Positions 45,796-64,000 of a stretch of 64,000 bases of DNA are shown here, in pieces. Source of the stretch: Amyelois transitella (taxonomy: Eukaryota > Arthropoda > Insecta > Lepidoptera > Pyralidae); assembly GCF_032362555.1 (NCBI RefSeq), contig NC_083512.1, forward strand, positions 4,018,001-4,082,000. Direction: 5' to 3'. Numbering within the stretch: position 1 is the first letter of the stretch; every line of letters starts with the position of its first letter. The notes under the pieces were generated by a model. It was not told the DNA's origin and ran no database searches. It saw only the letters and a program-made list of their open reading frames with translations. The position numbers and the translations under genes are program-made.

Positions 45796-46082
45796 CTACT
45801 GAGTGGTTTGTGCACCTCCAGATTTTTTAAAAGTTTTATCAACAATTTCAGTTTCAAAAATCTGGGGTACGTAAGGTAACAAGGTCACATTGGGATGAGC
45901 TAGACACACTTTGCCTTTTTCCTTTTTTGTGTCCAATCGGCCATCGGGAAACTGGAGAATGTCTGTCACAAAATAGTTAGCAGTCCATTAAAAGTTAGGT
46001 TTTACATAAAGGAGCTCATGCAAGGCAACAACCTTAATTCTACAATTTGCTACTTATATTTACCAAGGCGATAGTGAAACAT
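45796..46082 (-). CDS. Two-exon small protein, 61 residues, unknown
   Basis: The second exon, 45962-45796 (TAG), follows a good acceptor (ttgtgacag) and encodes 55 residues, starting DILQFPDGRLDTKKEKGK and ending KKSGGAQTTQ, with clear coding character. It contains no Met. The simplest start is an ATG at 46082, whose six codons (MFHYRL) end in phase 1 at a donor (CTTG|gtaaat, 46064). An alternative upstream exon ending at 46444 (AGAG|gtaggt) also fits in phase and gives GYRRIR before DILQ, but it lacks a Met. The gene diverges from Psat about 0.5 kb away. I do not recognise the family. Confidence 0.5.
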
Positions 46083-46606
46083 AAACGAATGGCTTGAATC
46101 CAATCCAATGAGAAATTACATCTAGAAAAGTAACTCTTAAAAGTTAGTTAAGTAGGTAGTCGATCTCTGAGAATTTCATCAAAATCAGAAGTTTAGAAAC
46201 TCAGTTGTTATATATTATATGTAGGTAGGTTAGGTTTCTTTTTCCTGTTTATTAGGTATCATATATAGGTAACTACATAGTTTAGAGTAATATATTTTGA
46301 GTATTTACTTGAGTTGATTATAACTAGGTAAAAAATATTTTTATTCCTTATTTTATTTGAATACATCTATCAAGTGAGGTCAAGATTAAACTTCATCAAA
46401 AACCAGTTCTTAGCTGGTGTAAGTTGATATTAAAAGTACCTACCTCTGATACGACGATAACCGGCTATCAAATCGCTCGAATTGTCAGTGTAGCAACATG
46501 CATTGAGACAAACGAGAATTGCCGAGGACGGGACGGAATATTAAATAGTATCACACGATCTTTCGTGCCGTTCACTCGTCAAATTATTTAGTTTCGCTTT
46601 ACAAAA
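46083..46606. promoter_or_regulatory. Shared upstream region of Psat and the small divergent gene
   Basis: About 520 bases separate the two divergent start codons. The part next to Psat (46440-46580) is GC- and CpG-richer (gataccacgat-like, gccgaggacgggacgg). No core promoter motif was identified with confidence. Confidence 0.35.
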
Positions 46607-49600
46607 ATGCCCAGTAAAATACATAATTTTGGTGCTGGACCAGCTAAACTTCCAGAAGAAGCAAGTTATTTTATTTTTAATACCGTTATCAGTGAATCTC
46701 AATTATGCAGTGCCAATAATACGGTTGTTTACTTGCAGGTGTACGAAATTATAAGAAAAGAGCTAACCAATTTTGAGGGAACTGGAATAAGTCTCTTAGA
46801 AACATCCCATCGTACAGCTCCTTACTTAAAACTTAACAAAAATGTGCAAGATATTGTCAGAAGATTATTGTAAGTAGTTAAAGTAAAAATTAAATGGTTA
46901 GACAAAATTGTAGATAACTATATAGGTACCCATCTAGTAGTTTGTTACGAACTTACACTTCATCAAGACTTTATGTTTTTACAATATTATAAATATCTAG
47001 TTAGTTATGTTCTATATTTTAATGATTTTTTTCAAACTTGAAATTTCTTTTAACAGATTCTAAACACATTTTAAATTTAATCAAATTCAGAACTACGGTT
47101 CTAATTTTATCGCGTTGCAAAAATACATACCTACAAAAATGTTTTTGTTATTTATAATAGATGAATTTAAAGGAATACCTAATTGTTATGTGCTTATGAG
47201 CAAACTATGTAAAATTATAAGGTCGTCAATAGAAAATTTTACTACCTACTTTATTTAATTTACATTACATACTAGGTATAAATTGCAAAACTTTGTAAAA
47301 ATAAGTAAATACATTTTTACACCTTGCATCAGAGTTATTACACATTGTGTAACATGAGAGTCATTTTAAATTACTCAATTAAGAGATGTGTCTGTAAATA
47401 GACGGCTATGACGAGCGAGTATATTATTTAGATATTTTAGCACAATCACAAAAATTAAAGGTTTTTCTATAAAAATGTTGAAAATTTTTTTTTTTGGAAT
47501 TTCCTTTAAATTAACAAAAACTTTACCAGGAGTATAACGCAAACTTATTTGTAAAAAATATTCATGCTTCACTTTCAAGTATGCAGTGCTAGCACTAGCA
47601 CACAGCTGAACATCTGTGTGCTGGCACTTTATTTTGTATGTATCTGAATTAATTTATATTACAGATATCTATCTTCCTATTTCAACTTCATCACATACAT
47701 ATCTAAGTACCTAGTTTCCGAAAAAAAATTGTTATGATATACGGACGAACATTTCATGTATGATCACATGTTACACTACAAAAAGTTTAATTCTGCAGGT
47801 TGAAAGGTTAAGTAAGACTTACTAAATTGAAATGAACCTCAAAAAACCATAACGAATGACAACATGAATTTTGGATTAGGGGTCGGTTGACGAATGTATA
47901 AAAACATCATCAAAGACATCAACTATTATGATGAAATCTCTTTTCAAAATTTCAAGCAAGAATAAAAGTTCTAAAGGTTTTTATTCAAACTAAACCAACT
48001 AAAGAAGAATGGAGGTAGGGAATGAAATCGAATCGAATCGATCGATTATTTCCATTCCCAGCCAATATTCCCTACAGCACTTTTCCCATATCACTCATTC
48101 ATAATGATTTTTTTATTGGTTTGTTTACAAAAAAATAGCATAACCTCATAGGTAATTATTTATATTTAATCGTAATTACTTTTGTACATACGTGAAATGT
48201 GTATATGAGTTTTTTTCTGATCGGCAACGGAACAGATTTATTTAATTGTTGTTCAAATTGAAAGAATTTTTTTTTGTTTTCAGAAATGTCCCGCCGAATT
48301 ACAAAATTCTATTCCTGTCTGGCGGTGGGCAAGGCCAATTTGCAGCCGTTCCCCTCAACTTGATATCCAGAACTGGGACTGCTGATTATGTTGTAACTGG
48401 TACGCTTCTGTGAATAATTACCAATCTTTATTCTGAAGCTTCGCTCAATGCAAAATTTAGTACTTACCTAAAAGTTATCATCCTCTTCGCGTTTACCCCG
48501 GACGTGTCCAGGAATGGAGAACACAGTCCGCCTATATCCTATCACTGGAAAGATGTAATTCTGCTTGCCCCTCTGAGAAAGAGGCTTGATTCTATGTACC
48601 TATGTGTGTATCTTGTAGCCAATAAGTAAAAACTAAAATCCTTAGAATAATTTTTACAGAGTCACCTGAATAATATTGAATAGAATTAATTTAGACATAT
48701 TTTTTAGGTGCATGGTCTGCTAAAGCGGCAAAGGAAGCTAAGAAATATGGAAAGGTGAACTTGGTTCTGCCACCAACTGACAGATACACAGATATACCTG
48801 ATCAGTCCACGTGGAAACTGGACCCCAATGCCTCTTATGTTCACATTTGTGCCAATGAAACTATACATGGTAAGAATACATAAAAGCTTTAAGGTATTAG
48901 ATAAAAAGATGATGTCACATAGATTTTTCTTCATTATAATAAAGAGATACCTGCCAATAGTGCCACAATTAATTTTAATTATCTTTCTGGAAAAATAGAA
49001 AAGGCCACTGTAATTTCTAGCTTCTCTTTTTTCTAGCTCGCTGTTAGTGCTATAAATAAGTGTAATAACACCTAAGTGCTGTATTGAGAGTATAATGCAA
49101 ACATAAATACATATCCAGATAAATGTATATCATATCCAGATTTTGTTTCTTCTATTGCACCCTCCTTTCTTTGGTGCTTACTCAGATTTGCCATAACCAA
49201 CAGTGTGATCATCAGGCAACAGTATAACATATGATTTGTACTATAAAATAGAGAGGAAAGTGTTTGAAAGTTGTTTTTTAATCTGTTACAGGAGTAGAAT
49301 TTGATTTTATACCAGACACAAAAGGAGTTCCATTGGTAGCTGATATGTCCTCAAACTTTATGTCCAAGAAGGTTGACGTCTCTAAGGTAAAACTACAATT
49401 ATGTATATAGATGAATGTATTATTTACAAATTTTTGGAATTTTTTGGTTTTACTGATGAAATGACGTGTTTATATGTATGCACAGAAACAGCCCATTACT
49501 CAAATACCAAAATTATCTTATTTTGACTTTGTTCACAAATATTGACTCATATTATATTTTCAGTTTGGTGTAATCTATGGTGGTGCTCAGAAGAACATTG

Positions 49601-52504
49601 GAACGTCTGGCGTAGCCCTTGTGATTGTCCGAGAGGATCTGCTAAATCAGGCTCTGCCTATCTGTCCCTCTATCCTAGACTGGACCGTGAATGCTAAGGC
49701 TGATTCCATATTAAACACGCCGCCGATGTTTGCGTAAGTTTCTTTTGATCTACCTACATAGAAGGTACTCCAATTCTCTGCAAATCACCACCATTACCGC
49801 GCAATAGAGTTCTGTATCTATGGCGGGTATCGGTAACTTGAAAATAGATAAATGTGGACAAAATAATATGATATTCTGCCTGCACTTGACAGTTAATAGC
49901 CCTTGTGGTTTTATTTCTGATGTAGGTATTACATGCTTTTATTGTAAGTAGCTTCCCACGAATCTGCAGAATACATGGAGTGGTTCTCTCCCTTTCTACT
50001 CATTCAAAAACAACTTTGCCAACTTATTTTACTATCAATAGATATCTATTGTTTTTCATTTTAGTGATTTTTATCGTTATTTCGTGATAAGATAATTTTT
50101 ATTTGGTACTTGTTATATTGTATTGTAACTATTTTGTTTAGGTAGTAACAGTAGTGTGTAATTAGGAATTTTACAAAGAAAGCATCATTTTTCAAATTCA
50201 AGTAAATACACTTGTAAGATTTTGAGATTTTTGTCAACATATTGTGGATGAAGCGAAAGAAGTATGCCGGGTTCGTGGCAAGTGGAAAGATAGTATCTGC
50301 CTGCCCCTCCGGGAAAGAGCAATACAAGTGAACCGCCCCGGCTTCTCACGCTTAGTATTTATACTTATGAACCGTTCTTCTCCATCTATTAAAAAAAACT
50401 GCATCAAAATCCGTCGGTGTAGTTTTAAAGGTCCAACCATACATACAGAGGGACAGATGCTGGAAGCGACTTTGTTTTAGGTATACTATGTGGTGATAGT
50501 GTTTATCGAGAGATACCTACTTACTTTTGTATAACTTCGAGTTTTATTGATTTAGGTGGAATATTCATGAAGTATGGCTTGGTTTCTGACGTCATACTTG
50601 TTTTTTACATTGTCTCAGCGAAAAGAATCACGCAAATTAGACAATGTCTGCAGAGAAGTCATCGCAATGATAACAAATAATTCGTCAGCTATAAATAATA
50701 ATGTTTGTGTTTACTTAACGGAGACGATGCCTGACATTACTTGATGTAATTGACCCACTTGCTTATACTGTTTATCTATTATTATTGACTGTGGGTGTGT
50801 GATGCAAGTGATGCAATGATTTATAATATAAAACTAGGTTTCGCCACGGCTTTGCCCGCGTGAAAAGTACTCATAAATCATTCCTCTTTACAATATCAAT
50901 ATTTTTTTTGGTGTACCTCTTGATTTTTAAAAAAGATTTAAAAATCAAGAACACCAGTCATCGTCAGAGTCGCTTTTTGTAACTGACTCACCTAATCCAG
51001 AATCCATGGTCAAAGGCGTACCCTGGAGATGATGGAACCGGTACTAAAGCTAGTAGGCAGAAGAAGAGTTGTTTGTATTCTATTGTTGTATAACTGTCAC
51101 CAAACCTTACTTTTTTCACCAAAAACCAAATAAGTAGGTATAATAGTTCACTTCTGTATTTAAATGGCGTTCTCTTTCATTGCAGTATTTACATAATGGG
51201 AAGGGTACTCGAATGGATCGAAAGACAAGGAGGTCTAGACACAATGGCTGCCATGGCCACAAAGAAATCCTCAATAATATATGACATTATAGAAAAATCC
51301 AACGGTTTCTATTGCGCGCCTGTAGCCAAGAACGTACGGAGTAAAATGAACATTCCGTTCAGAGTTGGATCTATAGACGGGAATGATGCGTTGGAGAAGG
51401 AATTCTTGAAGGGCGCTGAACAATTGAACCTGATTCAATTGAAGGGCCATAGGTAAAGATACTTGTTGTTTTTTTTTTGTCTAAAACGAGTTAACGTGGA
51501 TTTTCAATCTCTTCGAGACTGTTGGCTCTGACTACTCTGTAACGGATAAAGGCGTGTGTATGTACGAAAGAACTGAAGGCGATAGGAAATAATTTATACT
51601 GTCCAAAGCAAACTTCTACTAAGCAAAGTATTAAGACAAATATAGACGTATCGGTAATTTCGATATAATAGTTTAAAAATCATCATTATAATAATAACTA
51701 ATAACTATAAATTTCGGAATATATGATAACTATGTAGCTGCTACCTGCAATTTCGTCCGCCTTCATTCCTGTAAATTTAACATACATATTATGTTGTTCC
51801 AATGTCAAACTGCCAAGTTTCATGAAAATCCATTTAGTCGTTTCTGTGTGAGAGAGTAACAAACATACATATACATCCTAACAATTTTTCACAAATTTTA
51901 CTTTAGTAGGTTTATAGAAAATCCTCATCTTGTGTTAATTAAAACTAAGTTTCTAGTGTAAAAAATTTTCCGTCACATGTTTTTTTTATTAAAGTTGTTT
52001 ATGTTTTCCTACCACATCGATATGTTTTTACTTATCGACAAATATTTAAAATGACAATTTATCTGTTGCTCGGCCGATCGGTGTGTTGATAAGCGGTTAA
52101 AATTTTATTTAACTATAAAATATATCAAAACATACTTTATACTAACAAGTCACTATGAAAATAATTATACTCGTATACATTTTTCCGAGCTTCGTTCCCG
52201 TGTGTTTGGTCGCCTATGTCACTATTGAAGGTGTATATTATATGTGTGCACAATTTCGTCAAAATCGTAGTTTTTCAGTTCATTTGCTTTGAACAAAAAT
52301 ATAAATCTTTTCTATTTTAAATATTATATAGTATGAATTTCACGCAAATAGAGCTCAGGTGAAATCCTAGTTTGTTAATATAATTTTAAATTTTTCAGAG
52401 ATGTCGGCGGTATCCGGGCGTCTACATACAACGCGGTCACAGTAGAAGAAGTCGAAGTACTGGCGCAATACATGAGGGACTTCTACAAGAAGCATAGCAA
52501 GTGA
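46607..52504 (+). CDS. Psat: Phosphoserine aminotransferase
   Basis: Exons: 46607-46660, 46739-46869, 48284-48399, 48708-48869, 49292-49386, 49564-49733, 51186-51452, 52399-52504 (TGA); phases agree and the product is 366 residues, the usual length. It transaminates 3-phosphohydroxypyruvate with glutamate in cytosolic serine synthesis, using PLP. Motifs: [12 protein letters not shown] at the N-terminus, [14 protein letters not shown] (cofactor phosphate loop), [46 protein letters not shown] with the PLP-binding Lys, [26 protein letters not shown] at the C-terminus. Intron 1 is GC-AG (GAA|gcaagt), 78 bases, in frame and stop-free; the other introns are GT-AG. The expected Gln/Thr positions in the glycine loop are slightly altered (LSGGGQG). 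Confidence 0.93.
48490..48605 (-). repeat. Dispersed repeat family B, decayed reverse copy
   Basis: Phrases tggaaagatgtaattctgcttgcccctctgagaaagaggc match the family. It is in a Psat intron. Confidence 0.55.
50235..50335 (-). repeat. Dispersed repeat family B, reverse copy
   Basis: tggatgaagcgaaagaagtatgc, tcgtggcaagtggaaagatag and gcccctccgggaaag. The following 50340-50470 (ccgttcttctccatctatt, aaactgcatcaaaatccgtc) resembles the 3' part of an RTE-type element. Confidence 0.7.
50828..51080. repeat. Mixed mobile-element remnants in Psat intron 6
   Basis: aaactaggtttcgccacggctttgcccgcgtg resembles the end of common lepidopteran elements. 50935-51075 carries SINE-body text (tgactcacctaatccagaatccatggtcaaaggcgtaccctggag). 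All are decayed. Confidence 0.5.
51500..52370. repeat. Repeat-rich last Psat intron
   Basis: A family A tail is at about 51500-51565. An RTE-like 3' segment at 51735-51875 has 'tgccaagtttcatgaaaatcc' and 'gtgagagagtaacaaacatacatatacatcc', wording typical of RTE/SINE 3' ends in moths. 52190-52370 has a decayed piece with 'cgagcttcgttcccgtg' and 'cacgcaaatagagctcaggtgaaatcctag'. Confidence 0.5.
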
Positions 52505-53160
52505 TATTGCGGTATTGTTATAGTTAAAAATATTCCTTTTTTTACACATCTTTGGGTCCGTTCGTGTGTTATGAAATCATCCATTTATGAAAATATACAG
52601 CGTATTAAACAGCATGATGAATTACGGTACGCGTTTGCAATTGTTATCTTGGAAATAATACTCGAATTACCTACGTGCTGAAAGCGAGGATGATTTTAGA
52701 GCACTTGATACCGTTTGAGACATTTGAAATCATACTCTCTCGAGTAGAGTTCAGTAAGTTAAAAATGTGATTATTAACGCCAGAAAGTTCTTGCAATAAA
52801 AGGTGCAAACTTCGAACAACTTTAATCCAGCCCGTTTTTAATGTACCTATTTATTTTGTACCCAAAAATCTTGATTTCTACACAGGTACATCAGTGTTAC
52901 TTTTGAAAGTGACAATGCTGTACGCTGTATTTTAAGGAGGCAAGACGGCGATTACTTTCGCGAATTGCGAATTGAAAATATTTTCCCAAAGAATGATGTG
53001 TAATTATTGGATATTTTACGTGTTATAATTATGTATTAGTTTTTAAGTGCCTTTGTTATTGGCTGTGTTAAATTTGATATTCTTAATTAAAAAAAAAGGC
53101 TTTATTATCTATGTATTTTATTTTGACTCATTAGTTAGTATTGTAATTAATAAATAGTTA
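52505..53160 (+). terminator. Psat: Psat 3'UTR with candidate poly(A) signals
   Basis: AATAAA at 52795-52800 and 53149-53154. The second precedes a reversed family B copy (53165-53265), making a 0.65-kb 3'UTR plausible. Confidence 0.5.
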
Positions 53161-53164
53161 TGAA

Positions 53165-53265
53165 GACGGGCTTGCATGAATGTGGATGAAGCGAAAAAAG
53201 TATGCAGGGATCGTGGCAAGATGAAGTTTTTGCCTACACCTCTGAGTAAGAGGCGAGATTTGTGT
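53165..53265 (-). repeat. Dispersed repeat family B, reverse copy
   Basis: aatgtggatgaagcgaaaaaagtatgcagggatcgtggcaag and cctacacctctgagtaagaggcg. Confidence 0.75.
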
Positions 53266-53764
53266 AAGTAGGGATTCACGTAACGTGATTTTATGTATTA
53301 TGTAGTTAATCAGCTCTTTATCGACTAGAACATAATTGTTTTTCCACACTGGCATGGAAACAAATAGTTACATTTACAAATGAAATCAAAATAATATTAT
53401 CACATAGTGACTGTTATCTAAACGTTTATCTACTTGACTGATAAAGTAGTTCACATATCGTATAAACTAAGCAATCGTTTTAATATATTCATCTGTTTTC
53501 CTTGTTATTTACCAGTACTTATAATTTCTAGAATTTGTCGGTCTATCCCACCACTTTTACATTTTCATATATTTTAAAATAGGTTAAAATTAGCCTGTTC
53601 TTTTTTCAAAAGTGTTTTCTTACGTAAAAAAAACGTTATTGAAGGCCTGGTATTATTCTCGCTTATTTTTTTTGGCTAGTACTACTTTAACCGTATTACA
53701 CTTACCTACATAAAAAAAAATAAAGATACGTAACAATTAACTTATATTAGTGTAGTTTAATCTA

Positions 53765-54190
53765 TGCCTGGGTCATAGTCATAGGCCGTAAGGTCATTGG
53801 GTAATGATAACCACGCCTGCTGGGGGCGTGATGCTGGCTTATCAGATAGGTTGTACAGTCATCGACCTTGCATGCCTTCATCTCCTGATACTGTGGTCTA
53901 TCTTTCAACCTCTACCGCAAGAACGTATACCTCATTTTGTTTGTCAGAACAGCGCCGCTGTGATCTTTTGAGGAACTAAAATTTAATAATCTGGCTGCCA
54001 GACCGTGACTGCCCTATTTTCTTCTTCTTTCTCTTTGTAACCTTCTGGATAACCCCCAGAATCTTATGGTTTTGTCAACTCCGGTCTATCAAGCTGGCCC
54101 CGCTTGACAAAACCAATTATTTCATAATTGATAACGAACCGGGGCACCTAATTATTTTAAATTTTTATTGTCCTGCTTCTGGGTAACTCG
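53765..54190. other. GC-richer block, unclassified mobile-element or LTR-like remnant
   Basis: From tgcctgggtcatagtcatagg to cctgcttctgggtaactcg the composition differs sharply from the AT-rich flanks. Internal inverted text (ggttttgtcaactccgg / ccccgcttgacaaaacc, about 54068-54113) forms a hairpin. No long ORF or terminal repeat pair is found. It may be a solo LTR or an SINE-like relic. Confidence 0.3.
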
Positions 54191-54199
54191 TTATTACAA

Positions 54200-56292
54200 T
54201 GAAAGTCATTTAATATAATAAGTATTAAATTTATTATTTTATTTAATTTTTGTAAAAAAATATTATTGTTAAACATAATCACTAATGCGGTAATAAATTG
54301 TGATGGAATTCTAACCACTCACGGACAATGCATTGAGTATTTATTTCAAAAGCTTGCATTTATTAAGGTACGAAGGTAATATTTCTAAAATATAGATCAT
54401 TCATACATTATTTTTCAGCATAAATAGTCAAAGATTTTCTAGTTTTGGCCGAATAAATTGCTACAAGCATCTTAATAAAAAGAAAAAAAAACGAATAAAC
54501 GTAAAAAAAATACCTATTCAATTTATTCTGTTTTTTGTTTTGCGTTTACGTTTATTTTGATACCTGTAGAATTTCATTAATAGATTAGGCCTTTTTGTAT
54601 GTACTATTGGTAATTAAGTAAAATTAATCATAAATTATTATTATGGATTTCTTATTATTTAATACATGTACTGATATGATACATTTAACTATCTCATTAT
54701 AATGTAGTATTCTTTACATAAACGTCATACAATTTACATTCATTCACTCACACATACAATTGTATGGTTCAAAGTCCCGTTTATAATACAAAGATAAATT
54801 TGACATTATCAACATAATAGCTCTTACCAGTACTAACCGGATAAACAAAATGTACATGACGATTGATAAATATCGTGAAATGATGAAATTTTATCATAAT
54901 TATTAATACTAACACCCAGTCGTCGTGGCTTAGCTAATATACAGAAATAACATTAATATTTACATAAAAAACTAGGGTTTCAAAGAGTATTACGCATAGG
55001 CTTTATATAGCTTTATTTCTATCCTTCGTTGTTTTATCCCGCCTTTTCTATGTAAGGGAAATCTAAGATGCTACTCTCATGAACCATCCCAGCTTTGGGA
55101 CAGCCAAAGTATTGACCGTACTAAATTTGACTATTTTTGGAAGTTTTGATTTAAGTTGTAACTTTTTCCACTTCTTTGAACTTATGACTTACAGCGGGAT
55201 AAAATTAACGATGTGTCTTCGCTGCTTATGTATAATACTCAAAGCCTAGTCCTGTAATCAAATTGGAATGTCGTTGGAATGACTCGATATACATTTTTAA
55301 GCCCTAGAGATTATATTCTGAAGTTTAAACCTTAACCTTAACGTTAGTCAATAGAGAATGCAATCAAAATTGAGCTATAAAAACGATGTTTTAGTAAATA
55401 TTTCTTATTAGCCTCTTTTGGTAACTATAGCTAGGAGGCTGATTCTGGAATCAGATGATGCTGAGCCATCTTTTGGGTCATGCCGTCAGTTTAACATGAC
55501 TTATATTTTCCTCTTTTTCTTTGATGACCCAAATAATAGATAGAATACATAAGACGTATGCCTTATCAAACAACCCCTCAGTTATCATCTAGTGTCTTGT
55601 ATAATAAGGGATCACCATATACACAATTGTCAGGTTCGCACAGTCTGATTACAGAATCGACCTTCTAACTATACCTACCAAAATTCCTTTATTCTTTAAC
55701 CGTTGATAACAAAGGAAAATTCAACTTCAGAGTCACCCCCACTTTTTATGGCATGATTTGCCTAAATACTTATTTGAGCATTTGTTTCGTTGATCGTTAC
55801 ATCAGAACATCAACACATTCACTGTTTCATTATCCATTTTCTATTCCATCTACGGTACTAAGCCATCTATGAAAGAAATTAAAGTAAAAAAAAATATTTG
55901 GTGGGGCTGTAACGATTAAACAGTGAGTGTGTTAATACACATTCGTCATAAATTAACCTAAAGTTTTTAATAATAAAGCTAACAGAATACAACATTCTTT
56001 ATAATGCACTCTCGGCAACAATCCTCATACAAAGATATACAACATTATTTTTAGGAAAACGCCCAAAAATGTAAACGAATTTCTTGGGTAGGTTTTAGCA
56101 TTCCTTTAAAAAAGTTTACAAATAAAGTTTTTTTTTATATAATAAATTCGATGTGGCCGTTCCGTTTACATTTTTAAACATTTCACAAAATATACTACAA
56201 TAATATTGACTATTATTGTCACACCGAGAATTGTAAACTAGATATGATGTAAGTTTGACCAGAATACGACAAAACGCAGCCTTTTGACACGT
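54200..56292 (-). other. Non-coding stretch downstream of the uninflatable-like gene, possible 3'UTR
   Basis: No exon or named repeat is seen across about 2 kb next to the stop codon at 56293, and several TTTATT (AATAAA on minus) motifs occur near 54225-54245. A long 3'UTR is plausible but unproven. Confidence 0.35.
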
Positions 56293-63333
<7,041 letters not shown>

Positions 63334-64000
63334 CTGTAATTAAGAATTGATTAGAAATTCGCGCAAAAGCTTGACAAGTATAAAGACAAAAAGGTAATAT
63401 AAGTAACATCGTTTACTCAGAATGTTGGAATAATCGATATAATTTTAAAAAACAATTGATTTTAAATATTATGTCACACGCCTTTTTCCCGGACAGGCAG
63501 AGATTACAGTACCTACACAATAAATTAAAAGCAATTTTTTTCCATATCTTCCCATCTCCGCAACGTACGCGAAACCTAGTCCATAAAGATCTTTCATCCC
63601 AATAGTTTAACTATTTCACCGCAAATGGAAACAACCTCGCATGTGGAGTTAAAAGTTTTCCACGTTCCAAAGCGTCTATTGAATAGGAACACAAACAAAA
63701 CTGTTTGCAAACGAATGAATAAAGTGCTATCTGTTGAAAGTTTAGAGCAATCACCCTATAGAGCGCACGCATGGCGTCAAGAATATCAAGTCAAAAAAAA
63801 ATTATAAATTTGAAAATCTGTTTTAGTACTTTCTTTTAAATTGACTTTTTGTCCCCGTGCATAAATTCTCAATCTAATCTTTGAGTGTTTCCACTTGCAC
63901 GTTTCACTTCACTTCGGAGCCCGGGTTCGACTGCATAAATATCACCTAAATGTAATTAACAAAAATGAAACAATTCTTTGCAATCCGTCGTTACAAGTCT
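63334..64000. other. Intron of the uninflatable-like gene, window edge
   Basis: The exon at 63143-63333 starts in phase 2, so another coding exon lies beyond the window. A family B fragment (cacgcctttttcccggacaggcagagatta) is at 63475-63590. No exon was found here. Confidence 0.5.

Noticed and set aside
46444..46530. Upstream exon adding GYRRIR to the small divergent protein.
   Set aside because: Phase fits but the frame has no Met before an in-frame stop; kept only as an alternative in the annotation.

Overview
This is a window of an insect nuclear genome, most likely a moth (Lepidoptera, noctuid-like). It is AT-rich, with short GC-richer exons split by kilobase introns. The introns are full of repeats I recognise as typical of moths: a tRNA-derived SINE with an exact B box, two dispersed families tailed by TATG-type microsatellites, and short Helitrons ending in CTAGT. 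All gene models were assembled by hand by matching splice sites and reading-frame phase; no search was run.

Layout. (1) 1998-12505 (+): a synaptotagmin-like protein gene of the bitesize type, with two alternative protein-starting first exons and two C-terminal C2 domains. (2) 14182-16782 (+): a small GPI-anchored Ly6/three-finger protein with a duplicated, apparently mutually exclusive, internal exon. (3) 41871 down to 20059 (-): a complete actin-binding coronin gene in 11 coding exons over about 22 kb, with a putative 2.4 kb 3'UTR. Its introns hold Helitrons, DNA transposons, a 5'-truncated LINE and two exon-derived duplications. (4) 42474-42917 (+): an unrecognised 147-residue ORF divergent from coronin. 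(5) 44771-44899 and 45796-46082 (-): a possible first exon and a two-exon microprotein, neither recognised. (6) 46607-52504 (+): complete phosphoserine aminotransferase in 8 exons. (7) 63333 down to 56293 (-): the 3' part of a type I membrane protein with cysteine-rich GCC2/GCC3-like modules, two EGF-like modules, one transmembrane helix and a short cytoplasmic tail, best matching Drosophila uninflatable. Its 5' part lies outside the window.

The neighbouring genes do not form one pathway. Several could act at epithelial or neuronal surfaces: bitesize in apical membrane and actin organisation, coronin in actin turnover, uninflatable at apical epithelium. Psat is a housekeeping serine-biosynthesis enzyme.

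Most notable observations: a repeated KxTQT array in bitesize that looks like a multivalent dynein-light-chain (LC8) platform; a Ly6 duplicated exon pair where cysteine parity argues for either/or splicing; a 139-bp tandem repeat that has copied a coronin exon end and its 5' splice site four to five times; an in-frame 78-nt GC-AG intron in Psat; a DNA transposon with about 195-bp inverted repeats carrying a 20-bp palindrome; and a second, apparently unclassified, 1.24-kb element with many copies of an AGCGNTA-like motif.
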